In this document: positions 43,684 through 52,500 of the stretch, piece by piece
How positions within the stretch are numbered: position 1 is the stretch's first letter
Layout: each line of letters starts with the position of its first letter
Source of the DNA: Candidatus Paralachnospira caecorum
Lineage (GTDB): Bacteria; Bacillota; Clostridia; Lachnospirales; Lachnospiraceae
Direction of reading: 5' to 3'
Assembly (NCBI GenBank): GCA_904379015.1
Contig: CAJFHG010000003.1
Span: 62,001 to 126,000 of the forward strand
DNA length: 64,000 nt
Made by a program: the position numbers and the translations under genes
Notes under the pieces: generated by a model
What the model was told of the DNA's origin: nothing
The model's database searches: none
Seen by the model: only the letters and a program-made list of their open reading frames with translations

Positions 43684-44264
43684 ACCCTCCTCCTTTCTGC
43701 CAATTTCAGCTGCTTCTTCAGCTTTTTCCTGAGACGGAAAATCCTCGTCGTCACATTGGTGCGGGAAATGCAGAGAAGCTCCGCTATCTGGGCGCTGCTC
43801 TTTCGTTCGGACACCAGCAGCCGGTAGAGCTCCAGCTCTCCCGGCTTCAGGCAGTCCATCAGCTCCCGCTCCAGACCGCGGACATATTCGTCCTCCTGCC
43901 CGTTCCCGGCAAAAAAGAAGGCTTCCAGTCCCTCCTGTTCCAGGAAAGCGGCCTTCTGTTCCGCCTCCTTTCTGCTCAGGGCTTCCAGTTCTTTCTTTTT
44001 CTGCCGTTCCCTGTTCCATTCAAGGGACACATTCCGGGCGGTCACATAGAGCCACCGTTCCGGACAGGGATGCCGCATCAGACTGTCGATCTGCCTCTGG
44101 GCGCGGAAAAAGGTCTCCATGGCGCAGTCCTCCGCGTCCTGGGGCGGCGGCCCCAGTTTCAGAAAACAGTACTGATAGATTCTGTTGTAATTCTGTTTGA
44201 AGAGCAGTTCCATAAACTGTTCTCTGTCCTGTTTATGTCCCAAGCCTTTGATTCCTCTCACCAT
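43680..44264 (-). CDS. ECF-type sigma-70 family factor
   Basis: 194 residues. Region 2 is visible as NYNRIYQYCFLKLGPPP, DAEDCAMETFFRAQRQID and PERWLYVTARNVSLEWNRER; region 4 as ELYRLLVSERKSSAQIAELL and ISRTNVTTRIFRLRKKLKKQL. The linker (about residues 95-125) is longer and more acidic than usual. The start directly follows the stop of the FtsX permease gene, and the end overlaps the anti-sigma-like gene. It should direct RNA polymerase to a small regulon, which may include this operon; target promoters cannot be read here. Confidence 0.88.
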   Translation of the reverse strand: MVRGIKGLGHKQDREQFMELLFKQNYNRIYQYCFLKLGPPPQDAEDCAMETFFRAQRQIDSLMRHPCPERWLYVTARNVSLEWNRERQKKKELEALSRKEAEQKAAFLEQEGLEAFFFAGNGQEDEYVRGLERELMDCLKPGELELYRLLVSERKSSAQIAELLCISRTNVTTRIFRLRKKLKKQLKLAERRRV

Positions 44265-47033
44265 TTATTCTTCTTCCCGTATCAGGCTGCTGACGCTTTC
44301 TCTGAAAAATTCTCCGGCACAGATCAGGATCACCAGCGCCAGAAGGACAGCTGCCGCCAGAAGAGACAGCATGCTTTCCCGCATCCCCCAGAAATCCTCC
44401 AGGAAATAATACCGCCGGGCCAGCGCCCGCACGGCTGCCATGGCTGCCGCCCACATCAAAAGCAGCTGCCATATAAGAGGCCGGATCAGGATCCCAAACA
44501 GCCGCTTCCGGGTATAACCGGCAATTTCATAAAGCCCTGTGCGTTTTCTGTCCTCCCGGATCCGCATAAGCGTCCTCCCTGTCAGCATCCCGGCCCCCAT
44601 AACCGCACACAGGCCGCTCAGCAGCGCGCCGAGCACGGTCAGGAGCAGATGATACTGTCTGTATTCTTCCATAAAACTGTACCGATCGTCCAGATCCATT
44701 TCCGGGAACTGGTTCTTGATCCGGTAAACCGCCTGCTGAACGGCGGCTTCATCCGCGCCCGCGCCGCTGTAAACCCGGACTCTCGTATAAGTGCTGGAAA
44801 GCCCCAGCGCGTCAAAGGTCTCATTGAGACAGAGAAAGCTGTAATACGGATCCGGCGTATTGCTGTGCTCGAACCAGCCGGCCCTGCACCGGATGATTGC
44901 TCCGACCCGGACCGTGAGATCCTGCCGCCTGACCTCTTCCCGCACGGTGTGCTCCTTCACAAACCCTCTCAGTCCCTGGTTCTCAGAATACAGCCTGGTC
45001 AGAGTGATCTCATCCCCCACATGGATGGTCCTGTCGCTGTACTGGCCCTCTGCCCCGCTGTACGCGCCCTTTTCCAGATAATGAATGGTGGTTGCAGTGC
45101 CCATGACGCCGTCCCCCATATCGTACTCTTCTGTCTCGACCTGGACATCCGGCACCACCAGGACGACCTCTTCCCCCGATCGGATCTTTTCCAGATCGAT
45201 CCGCCCTTCTTCCACATAAGAAGCCAGACTTTCCAGCTCTTCCTCAGGATAGCCCTGGAGTTTGGCGTCCACATAGGCGCCCTCAAGGCCGAAAATTTCC
45301 GCTACCGTTTCCTGGTATTCTCCCGCCTTCACAACGCCGAGGGAAGAAAGCGCAGACTGATATTCACTGTCCCGGTTATAGGGCATCCGGACCTGGGTGC
45401 AGGTTTTGTAGGCGGAAACCTTTCTCACGCCCTCTATTTCCGAAAGCGCCTGCAGGTCCTCCTCCTCCATTCCCAGGTAAGGTTCATTGTATACAGTAAA
45501 AATGTCATCCTGCTCCATGACGCTCAGTCCCACATATGTCCCGTCCTCATCCACATAACTGGTATCCTCGCTGATCACGCTGGCCAGGAATTCATAATCA
45601 TAATCTGTCTCCAGCTTTCCATAGACCGGCACAGACAGATTCTGTTTCTCATCGGCCCTCAGATAGCATCTGGAGGCGCCGTACAGACAAAAGATCCCGA
45701 ACATAAGAAGACAGAGCAGCGCGCCGGACAGGATCCGCCGCTTTCTGCGAAACGGCGCCGCCTGATGTTCCAGAATCCCGGTGCGGGACAGACGGATGGC
45801 CGGCCAGATGCCCGACAGGGCAAACAGCGCCGCTGTCAGAAGAACAGCTCCCGCCGTCTCCCCGCCCCTCACCCGGAACAGAAACGCGGCGCCGGTCACG
45901 CCTTTTCCTGCCAGGCAGACCAGATACGCGCCTCCGATTCCGGCGATCAGACCGGCCGGAATGGCAAAAATCAGAATCCATCCCAGATCCAGATAAAGAA
46001 AGACAGGAATTTTTCCGGCCTCAGCCCCCAGAAGCCGGAAAATCCGCATGCGCTTTTCCATCCTGGGCAGACCCAGCATCACCAGCTGGGCCAGAAGAAG
46101 CGCCTGACAGAGGTAGACCAGGACCAGCATGAAAGGCGGCACACTGAACCGATCCTGTCTTATGGGCGTATTCTGCACCAGCCGGTAATCCGCCTGGTAT
46201 ACATCCGGAGAGAACACGCCGGACAGACGCAGCATCGTCCTGCGGGACACCGCCGCGCTGCCGGAGCCTTCAGCCATTGCCCGGAAATCCGTCTCTGAAA
46301 GAAGAAATTCCGGGATGACTCTGTCCAGCTCACTCTGATTGGTGTTGCTCACATACAGTGTTCCATAATCGTACAAAATGCCGCTGATCTCATATTCTCT
46401 GCCGCCCGCGCTGACCCGTCCGCCGATCGATACATCTCCCAGCTCTTTCCTCAGCCCCTCTGTGACGGCTGCCTGGCCCTCCCCGGGCCACGCGCCCTCC
46501 TTCAGCCGGATCCGTCCCAGTTCTCTGGCCATTTCATCCGCGTATCCGGCTGCCAGGAGCCCTTCGGTTTTCTGGATCCCCAGAAATCCCGCGGATTTCC
46601 CGACCCGCTGTTCCCACACAGCTTCCAGAGACGGTTCCACCGCCTGTCCCTGTTCTGCCCAGAATGCCGCGTCCAGCGCGTACAGGCTTCCCTGCTCTGT
46701 GATCTTCTCCTTCTCTGCGGAATCCAGAAGCTTCTCAAGCTCCCCGTCCGGCTGTCCGATCCCGGAAGCGTCAGTGCTTCCATAATAAAGATCAGTAAAA
46801 GCCCCGTACAGATCCTTTTTCTTTTCTCTTGCCGTGTACAGCATACTGTCTGTGAGCGTCAAAAACAGGACCGGAAGCGCGACAGACAGGATCACCCCCA
46901 GCAGAAGGATCCGGTAAGCGCCGCTTTTCATCACACTCTGGAAGCTGTAACGCAGCATATGCTTCCATTTCATCCGTCCGGCTTCCCTGCTCTCTCCCCC
47001 GGCCGTTCTTTTGTTTTCTTTTCTGTATTTCAT
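44265..47033 (-). CDS. ABC transporter permease, two-unit FtsX type
   Basis: 922 residues. One N-terminal membrane helix (about 40-62) precedes a large extracytoplasmic part, then membrane segments near residues 305-370 and 385-420, another helix near 445, a second long extracytoplasmic part to about 775, and three C-terminal helices. This is the eight-helix, two-FtsX-unit plan of MacB/BceB-like exporters and of permeases that act mechanically at the envelope. The start overlaps the ATPase gene by ATGA, and the next gene is the sigma factor. Candidates for the job are peptide-antibiotic resistance or lipoprotein handling; the sequence does not decide. Confidence 0.88.
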   Translation of the reverse strand: MKYRKENKRTAGGESREAGRMKWKHMLRYSFQSVMKSGAYRILLLGVILSVALPVLFLTLTDSMLYTAREKKKDLYGAFTDLYYGSTDASGIGQPDGELEKLLDSAEKEKITEQGSLYALDAAFWAEQGQAVEPSLEAVWEQRVGKSAGFLGIQKTEGLLAAGYADEMARELGRIRLKEGAWPGEGQAAVTEGLRKELGDVSIGGRVSAGGREYEISGILYDYGTLYVSNTNQSELDRVIPEFLLSETDFRAMAEGSGSAAVSRRTMLRLSGVFSPDVYQADYRLVQNTPIRQDRFSVPPFMLVLVYLCQALLLAQLVMLGLPRMEKRMRIFRLLGAEAGKIPVFLYLDLGWILIFAIPAGLIAGIGGAYLVCLAGKGVTGAAFLFRVRGGETAGAVLLTAALFALSGIWPAIRLSRTGILEHQAAPFRRKRRILSGALLCLLMFGIFCLYGASRCYLRADEKQNLSVPVYGKLETDYDYEFLASVISEDTSYVDEDGTYVGLSVMEQDDIFTVYNEPYLGMEEEDLQALSEIEGVRKVSAYKTCTQVRMPYNRDSEYQSALSSLGVVKAGEYQETVAEIFGLEGAYVDAKLQGYPEEELESLASYVEEGRIDLEKIRSGEEVVLVVPDVQVETEEYDMGDGVMGTATTIHYLEKGAYSGAEGQYSDRTIHVGDEITLTRLYSENQGLRGFVKEHTVREEVRRQDLTVRVGAIIRCRAGWFEHSNTPDPYYSFLCLNETFDALGLSSTYTRVRVYSGAGADEAAVQQAVYRIKNQFPEMDLDDRYSFMEEYRQYHLLLTVLGALLSGLCAVMGAGMLTGRTLMRIREDRKRTGLYEIAGYTRKRLFGILIRPLIWQLLLMWAAAMAAVRALARRYYFLEDFWGMRESMLSLLAAAVLLALVILICAGEFFRESVSSLIREEE

Positions 47034-47755
47034 ACTTCCCGCCCCCGTTCCTCACCGGCGGCGCCGTCCGCCGTATCAGAGTGGATCCGCCCGTCTTTGA
47101 GGCGTATGATCCGGTGGGCCGTGGAAGCCACAGTCCCGTCATGGGTTACGATCACAAAGGTCTGTCCGTACTGCCTGTTCAGGCGGCCGATAAACTGCAG
47201 AAGCTCCTGCCCCGCCGCCTCGTCAATGTTCCCGGTGGGCTCGTCCGCCAGAATCAGATCCGGCTTCATCAGAAGCGCCCTGGCGATGGCTGCCCGCTGC
47301 TGTCCGCCGCCGGACAGCTGATGGGGATAGAATCCCAGCCTGTCATCCAGATCCAGCATGGCCGTCAGTTCTCTTTCATAATCCGGATCCGGCTCTCTTC
47401 CCGCCACATGCAGGGGAAAATGAAGATTCTGCCGGACTGTCATATCCGGTATCAGCTGAAATTTCTGAAAAATAAATCCGACCCTCGCCCGGCGGAATCT
47501 GGTACGGGCCGAATCCTTCATCTCGTAAAGAGAATGCCCCTCCAGAATCACCCGCCCCGCTGTGGGCAGTTCCAGGCCGCCCAGCATATGAAGCAGGGTC
47601 GTCTTCCCCGATCCGCTTTTCCCCACAATGGCCGTGATCTCTCCCCGCCTGAGGGACAGATCCACCTGATCCACACTTTTTACCAGCGCTTCCCCGTCCC
47701 CGTAATATTTGGACAGCTTTTCCGCCCTGATGATCACCTCTCCGGCTGTTTTCAT
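47030..47755 (-). CDS. ABC transporter ATP-binding protein (MacB/LolD group)
   Basis: 241 residues: Walker A VGKSGSGKTTLL, Q-loop FIFQKFQLIP, signature LSGGGQQRAAIARAL, Walker B LILADEPTGNID and H-loop VTHDGTVA. The signature has LSGGG where many members have LSGGQ or LSGGE. It powers the adjacent FtsX permease. The ATG at 47755 has GGAGG 9 bases upstream; a GTG at 47761 is too close to the same site. It is the first gene of a four-gene operon. Confidence 0.93.
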   Translation of the reverse strand: MKTAGEVIIRAEKLSKYYGDGEALVKSVDQVDLSLRRGEITAIVGKSGSGKTTLLHMLGGLELPTAGRVILEGHSLYEMKDSARTRFRRARVGFIFQKFQLIPDMTVRQNLHFPLHVAGREPDPDYERELTAMLDLDDRLGFYPHQLSGGGQQRAAIARALLMKPDLILADEPTGNIDEAAGQELLQFIGRLNRQYGQTFVIVTHDGTVASTAHRIIRLKDGRIHSDTADGAAGEERGREV

Positions 47756-47820
47756 ATTCACGTTCCTCCAGCATATCCAGTTTTCTGCCTTTCATACAAA
47801 CTGATTCAGCGCTGATCTCC

Positions 47821-47847
47821 CGCCGGTCCGGCAGTGTCTCACCGGCG
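47821..47847. promoter_or_regulatory. inverted repeat in the leader of the ABC/sigma operon
   Basis: CGCCGGT (47821-47827) and ACCGGCG (47841-47847) form a perfect 7-bp inverted repeat around 13 bases. It lies just downstream of the predicted start of transcription and could be an operator or leader hairpin. Confidence 0.45.
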
Positions 47848-47856
47848 TTCTACTTT

Positions 47857-47884
47857 ATTATGACAGAAAAAGCGGCGTTGTCAC
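47857..47884 (-). promoter_or_regulatory. candidate promoter of the ABC/sigma operon
   Basis: GTGACA (47879-47884) and CATAAT (47857-47862) on the minus strand with a 16-base spacer. The -35 is degenerate. The stretch 47885-47957 also holds a CTCCGC/GCGGAG hairpin followed by T5 on the plus strand, function unknown. Confidence 0.45.
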
Positions 47885-47957
47885 ACTTTTTTTCACAGAA
47901 AACAGCTGCAGCGATAGATTCCGCTCCGCCGCAGTGCGATCCTGCGGAGCCTTTTTG

Positions 47958-47986
47958 TTTCACAGGGAACGCAGTTTCCTGTGAAA
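47958..47986. repeat. 29-bp palindromic repeat, copy 2
   Basis: TTTCACAGGGAAC, three-base centre GCA, then GTTTCCTGTGAAA. It matches 3362-3390 at 26 of 29 positions. It lies between the gltD terminator and the ABC/sigma operon. Confidence 0.65.
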
Positions 47987-47988
47987 TG

Positions 47989-48031
47989 AAAAAAGGCTTG
48001 TGAAAACGCAACTCTGTTTTCCACAAGCCCC
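47989..48031 (-). terminator. intrinsic terminator of gltBD
   Basis: A stem of 13-14 bp (GGCTTGTG.AAAAC and complement) followed by T6 on the minus strand, beginning 20 bases past the gltD stop. Confidence 0.9.
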
Positions 48032-48050
48032 TTTTTTCTGTTCTTCTGCT

Positions 48051-49538
48051 TTATACCGGATTGGAATATCCCATCAGGCTTTCATCCACGGCCCTCGCCA
48101 CTTCTCTGCCTTCCCGGATGGCCCATACCACAAGAGACTGCCCTCTGTGCATATCTCCCGCCGTAAAAATATTCTTCACGTTGGTCTGGTATTTCCCGGG
48201 TTCCGTCTTCACATTTGTCCGTTCGTTGACCGCCACGCCGAAGGCTTTTGTGACGTACTCCTGGCTTCCCAGGAATCCGGCGGCGATCAGGACCAGATCC
48301 ACTTCGATTTCTTTCTCGCTTCCCTCGATGGGCACCATCTGCGTCCGTCCGCTCTTCGGATCCTTTTTGGGCTCCAGGCTGACCAGGACCGCCTTCTTGA
48401 GATTTCCCTTGCCATCCGCGATAAATTCCTTGACCGTTGTCTGATAAACCCTCGGATCATGGCCGAATACGGCGATCGCCTCTTCCTGGCCGTAATCCGT
48501 TTTCAGGATCCTGGGCCACTCCGGCCAGGGATTGCCGGGCAGCCGTTCTTCCGGAGGCTTCGGCATCATTTCCAGCTGGATGATGGAAGCGCATCCATGG
48601 CGGATGGAAGTTCCCACACAGTCGTTCCCCGTATCTCCGCCGCCGATGACCATCACCTTTTTATCTTTGGCGGAAATATATTTCCCGTCCTTTAAACCGG
48701 AGTCCAGAAGGCTCTTGGTGGTGGCTGTCAGAAAGTCTACCGCGAAATAGATTCCTTTCGCGTCCCGGCCCGGCACCTTGATGTCCCTTGGATTGGACGC
48801 GCCGCAGGCCAGAACCACGCAGTCATACTGCTTCATCAGCTCCTCAGCCTTATAATTGGCGCCCACATCCGCGTTTGTCACAAATTCCACGCCTTCCGCC
48901 TTCATGATCTCCAGCTTCCGGTCAATGATCTGTTTTTCCAGCTTCATATTGGGGATTCCGTACCGCAGCAGTCCGCCGATCCGGTCCCGTCTCTCAAACA
49001 CCGTCACCTGATGGCCCCGCTTATTGAGCTGGTCCGCCGCCGCCAGCCCGGAAGGGCCGGAGCCGACGATGGCCACCCGCTTGCCCGTGCGCACCTTCGG
49101 AGGCGTGGGCTTCACATAGCCGTTCGCGTAGGCCATTTCAATGATGCTCATCTCATTTTCCTTGATGGAGGTCGGCTCGCCGTTCAGGTTGCAGGTGCAG
49201 GCCACCTCACAGGGAGCCGGGCACACTCTGCAGGTGAATTCCGGAAAGCTGTTGGTCTTGTGAAGCCGGTTGTATGCCTGTTTCCAGTTGCCGCACCAGA
49301 CCAGATCATTCCATTCCGGAATCAGGTTATTTAAAGGGCAGCCCGACACCATGCCGCCGAACAGCACGCCCGACTGGCAGAAGGGCGTACCGCAGTCCAT
49401 GCACCTGGCCCCCTGCAGCTTCTGCTTTTTCACCGGCAGCGGTTTATGAAATTCATGAAAATTTTTGATCCGTTCCAGAGGCGGGACCACTGCGCCCGTC
49501 TCTCTCTCATAGTCCAGAAATCCTGTAGGTTTTCCCAT
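48051..49538 (-). CDS. gltD: glutamate synthase small subunit
   Basis: 495 residues. N-terminal cysteine clusters (CMDCGTPFC, FTCRVCPAPCEVAC) bind [4Fe-4S] centres; then FAD-binding VAIVGSGPSGLAAADQL, the GGLLRYGIPNMKLEK motif and an NAD(P)H-binding VMVIGGGDTGNDCVG. It passes electrons from NAD(P)H to GltB. AGGAGG lies before the ATG, inside the end of gltB, from which it is separated by a single base; the two form one unit ending in a strong terminator. Confidence 0.96.
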   Translation of the reverse strand: MGKPTGFLDYERETGAVVPPLERIKNFHEFHKPLPVKKQKLQGARCMDCGTPFCQSGVLFGGMVSGCPLNNLIPEWNDLVWCGNWKQAYNRLHKTNSFPEFTCRVCPAPCEVACTCNLNGEPTSIKENEMSIIEMAYANGYVKPTPPKVRTGKRVAIVGSGPSGLAAADQLNKRGHQVTVFERRDRIGGLLRYGIPNMKLEKQIIDRKLEIMKAEGVEFVTNADVGANYKAEELMKQYDCVVLACGASNPRDIKVPGRDAKGIYFAVDFLTATTKSLLDSGLKDGKYISAKDKKVMVIGGGDTGNDCVGTSIRHGCASIIQLEMMPKPPEERLPGNPWPEWPRILKTDYGQEEAIAVFGHDPRVYQTTVKEFIADGKGNLKKAVLVSLEPKKDPKSGRTQMVPIEGSEKEIEVDLVLIAAGFLGSQEYVTKAFGVAVNERTNVKTEPGKYQTNVKNIFTAGDMHRGQSLVVWAIREGREVARAVDESLMGYSNPV

Positions 49539-49539
49539 C

Positions 49540-52500
49540 TCAGTGTCCTCCTTCCTCTTCGTCCCTGGCGTTCACGAAGAAGGCCTCGATCTGCGCCTGT
49601 TCGCTGCTGAGTCCCTTCTCCTCCATCTGGACGATGGTGTTCAGCATACGTTTGTAGTCATAAGGAATGATCTTCTTAAATTTAGGCAGGTATTCACCGA
49701 AATGGTCCAGAATCTCCTTGCCTCTGGCAGAATTGGTATTTGCCACATGATCCTGGATCATCTTTTTCAGTTCCAGGACATCATATTTATTGGTCAGTAC
49801 CTCCATGGAAACCATCTCCCGGTTGAGACGGCGGTACAGATCGTTGCTTTCGTCCAGCACGTAGGCGATGCCTCCGCTCATGCCGGCCGCGAAGTTCTTC
49901 CCGGTCCTTCCCAGGACCACCACGCGTCCGCCGGTCATATATTCACATCCGTGGTCTCCGACTCCCTCCACCACGGCAATGGCGCCGGAATTGCGGACGC
50001 AGAAGCGCTCGCCCGCCACGCCGTTTATATAGGCTTTGCCTCCGGTGGCGCCGTAAAGAGCCACGTTTCCGATGATGATATTGTCCTCGGCCCGGAATTT
50101 GGAGCTGGCGGGGGGATAGATGATCAGCTTTCCTCCGGAAAGTCCCTTTCCGAAATAGTCATTGCTGTCGCCCACTACCTCCAGGGTCAGGCCGGACGGA
50201 ATGAAGGCTCCGAAGCTCTGGCCGCCGCTGCCGTTGCATTTGACCGTAAAGGTGTCCTCGGGAAGACCCTCGGGATAATGTCTCGTGATCTCCGCGCCGA
50301 AGAGGGTGCCGAAGGTCCGGTCCGTATTCTTGATATCCAGCTCGATGCTCCGCTTCTGACCCGTTTCCAGAGCCGGAAGAAGCTTTCTCACGAGCACTCT
50401 TTCATCCATGGTTTTCTGAAGCTCGAAATTGTAGGTTTTCTTTTTATGATATCCGGCCAGCTTTACGCCCGCGTAAGGATTATCCAGGATTGCCGACAGA
50501 TCCACTGTCCTGGCCTTATCGAAATCCAGATCCGTCTTCATTTTCAGCAGATCCGTGCGGCCGACCAGCTCATCCACTGTGCGGACTCCCAGCTTCGCCA
50601 TATATTCTCTGAGCTCCTGGGCCACAAAATGCATGAAGTTGATCACATACTCGGGTTTTCCCCGGAACCGTTTCCGCAGCTCCGGATTCTGGGTCGCGAT
50701 TCCCACAGGGCAGGTATCCAGACTGCACACCCGCATCATGACGCATCCCATGGTGACCAGAGGCGCCGTGGCAAAACCGAACTCCTCCGCGCCCAGCAGT
50801 GCCGCGATGACCACATCCCGTCCGTTCATCAGCTTTCCGTCTGTTTCCAGGATCACTTTGTCGCGCAGATCATTCATGATCAGAGTCTGATGGGTCTCCG
50901 AAAGTCCCAGCTCCCAGGGAAGACCCGCGTTGTAAATGGAGTTCCTCGGGGCGGCTCCGGTTCCGCCGTCAAAGCCAGAGATCAGGATCACCTGAGCGCC
51001 TGCCTTCGCCACGCCGGAGGCGACGGTTCCCACGCCGGCTTCTGATACCAGCTTCACCGAAATCCTCGCGTTCTTGTTGGCGTTCTTCAGATCATAGATC
51101 AGCTGGGCCAGGTCCTCAATGGAATAAATGTCGTGGTGCGGCGGCGGCGAGATCAGGCTCACGCCGGGCGTGGAATGCCTCGTCTTTGCCACCCAGGGAT
51201 AAACCTTTTTCCCCGGAAGCTGGCCGCCCTCGCCGGGCTTCGCGCCCTGAGCCATTTTGATCTGGATCTCGTCGGCGCTGACCAGGAAGCGGGACGTAAC
51301 GCCGAACCTGGCGGAGGCCACCTGCTTGATGGCGGAGCATCTGTCCTTTCCGGGAATTCCTTTCGTATCCAGACGTTCCAGCGCCTCACCGCCCTCGCCG
51401 GTATTGGACTTGCCGTGAATGGCGTTCATGGCAAGGGCCAGGGTCTCATGGGCTTCCTGGGAAATGGATCCGTAGGACATGGCGCCGGTCTTGAACCGCT
51501 TCACAATGGAATCCACACTCTCCACCTCTTCCAGCGGCACGCCCTTTTTCGGATAATTGAAGTCCAGAAGCCCTCTTAAATTCATAGGATGATCGTCTTC
51601 ATGGAGGAGCGCCGAATACTCCTTGAACATCTCATAATTCCCGGTCTTCGTAGATTCCTGGAGAAGATGGATGGTCTTGGGATTATAAAGGTGCTCTTCC
51701 TTGCCCGCGCGGGATTTGTGGCTTCCCACGCTCTCCAGGGTCAGATCCACCTGAAGCCCCAGCGGATCGAAGGCCGCTGAATGAAGGGCATCCACATCCG
51801 CCGCGATGTCCGCCAGGGTGATGCCGCCCACCCGGCTGACCGTATTGGTAAAGTATTTATCCACCACTTCCTTGCTGATGCCGATCGCCTCAAAGATCTG
51901 GGAACCCTGATAGGACTGAATGGTGGATACGCCCATTTTGGAAGCGATCTTCACGATCCCGTGGAGAACCGCGGAGTTATAATCGTCCACCGCCGCGTAG
52001 TAGTCCTTTTCCAGCATATCGGAATCGATCAGATAACGGATCGATTCATGGGCCAGATAGGGGTTGATGGCGCAGGCGCCGTAGCCCAGAAGGGTCGCGA
52101 AATGATGCACTTCCCTGGGCTCTCCGCTTTCCAGGATGATCGCCACCGAGGTCCGCTTCTTGGTCCGGATCAGATGATGCTGCAGAGCCGATACAGCCAG
52201 AAGAGACGGGATCGGCACATGGTTCTCGTCAATTCCCCGGTCTGAGAGGATCAGGATATTGGCGCCGTTCCTGTGGGCCCGGTCTGCTTCCAGGAACAAA
52301 TGGTCAATGGCTTTTTCCAGAGACGTATTCTTATAATAAACAATGGGAATGACCACCGGCTTCAGTCCGGGTACATTCATATGCTTGATCTTCAGAAGAT
52401 CCGTGTTGGTCAGGATGGGGTTGTTGACCTTGAGCATCCTGCAGTTTTCCGGCGCTTCCCTGAGCAGATTTCCGTCGCAGCCGATATAGACGGAAGTCGA

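Noticed and set aside
44070-46298. Plus-strand open frame of 742 codons
   Set aside because: Antisense to the FtsX permease and sigma genes, no ribosome-binding site and a composition that fits no protein.
47857-47884. ECF-type autoregulated promoter before the ABC/sigma operon
   Set aside because: TGACAAC and GTCAT are present, but the spacing of 12 bases is too short for an ECF promoter; a degenerate SigA-type promoter fits better.
49543-51045. Plus-strand open frame of 500 codons under gltB
   Set aside because: Shadow of gltB, which has every catalytic motif on the other strand.
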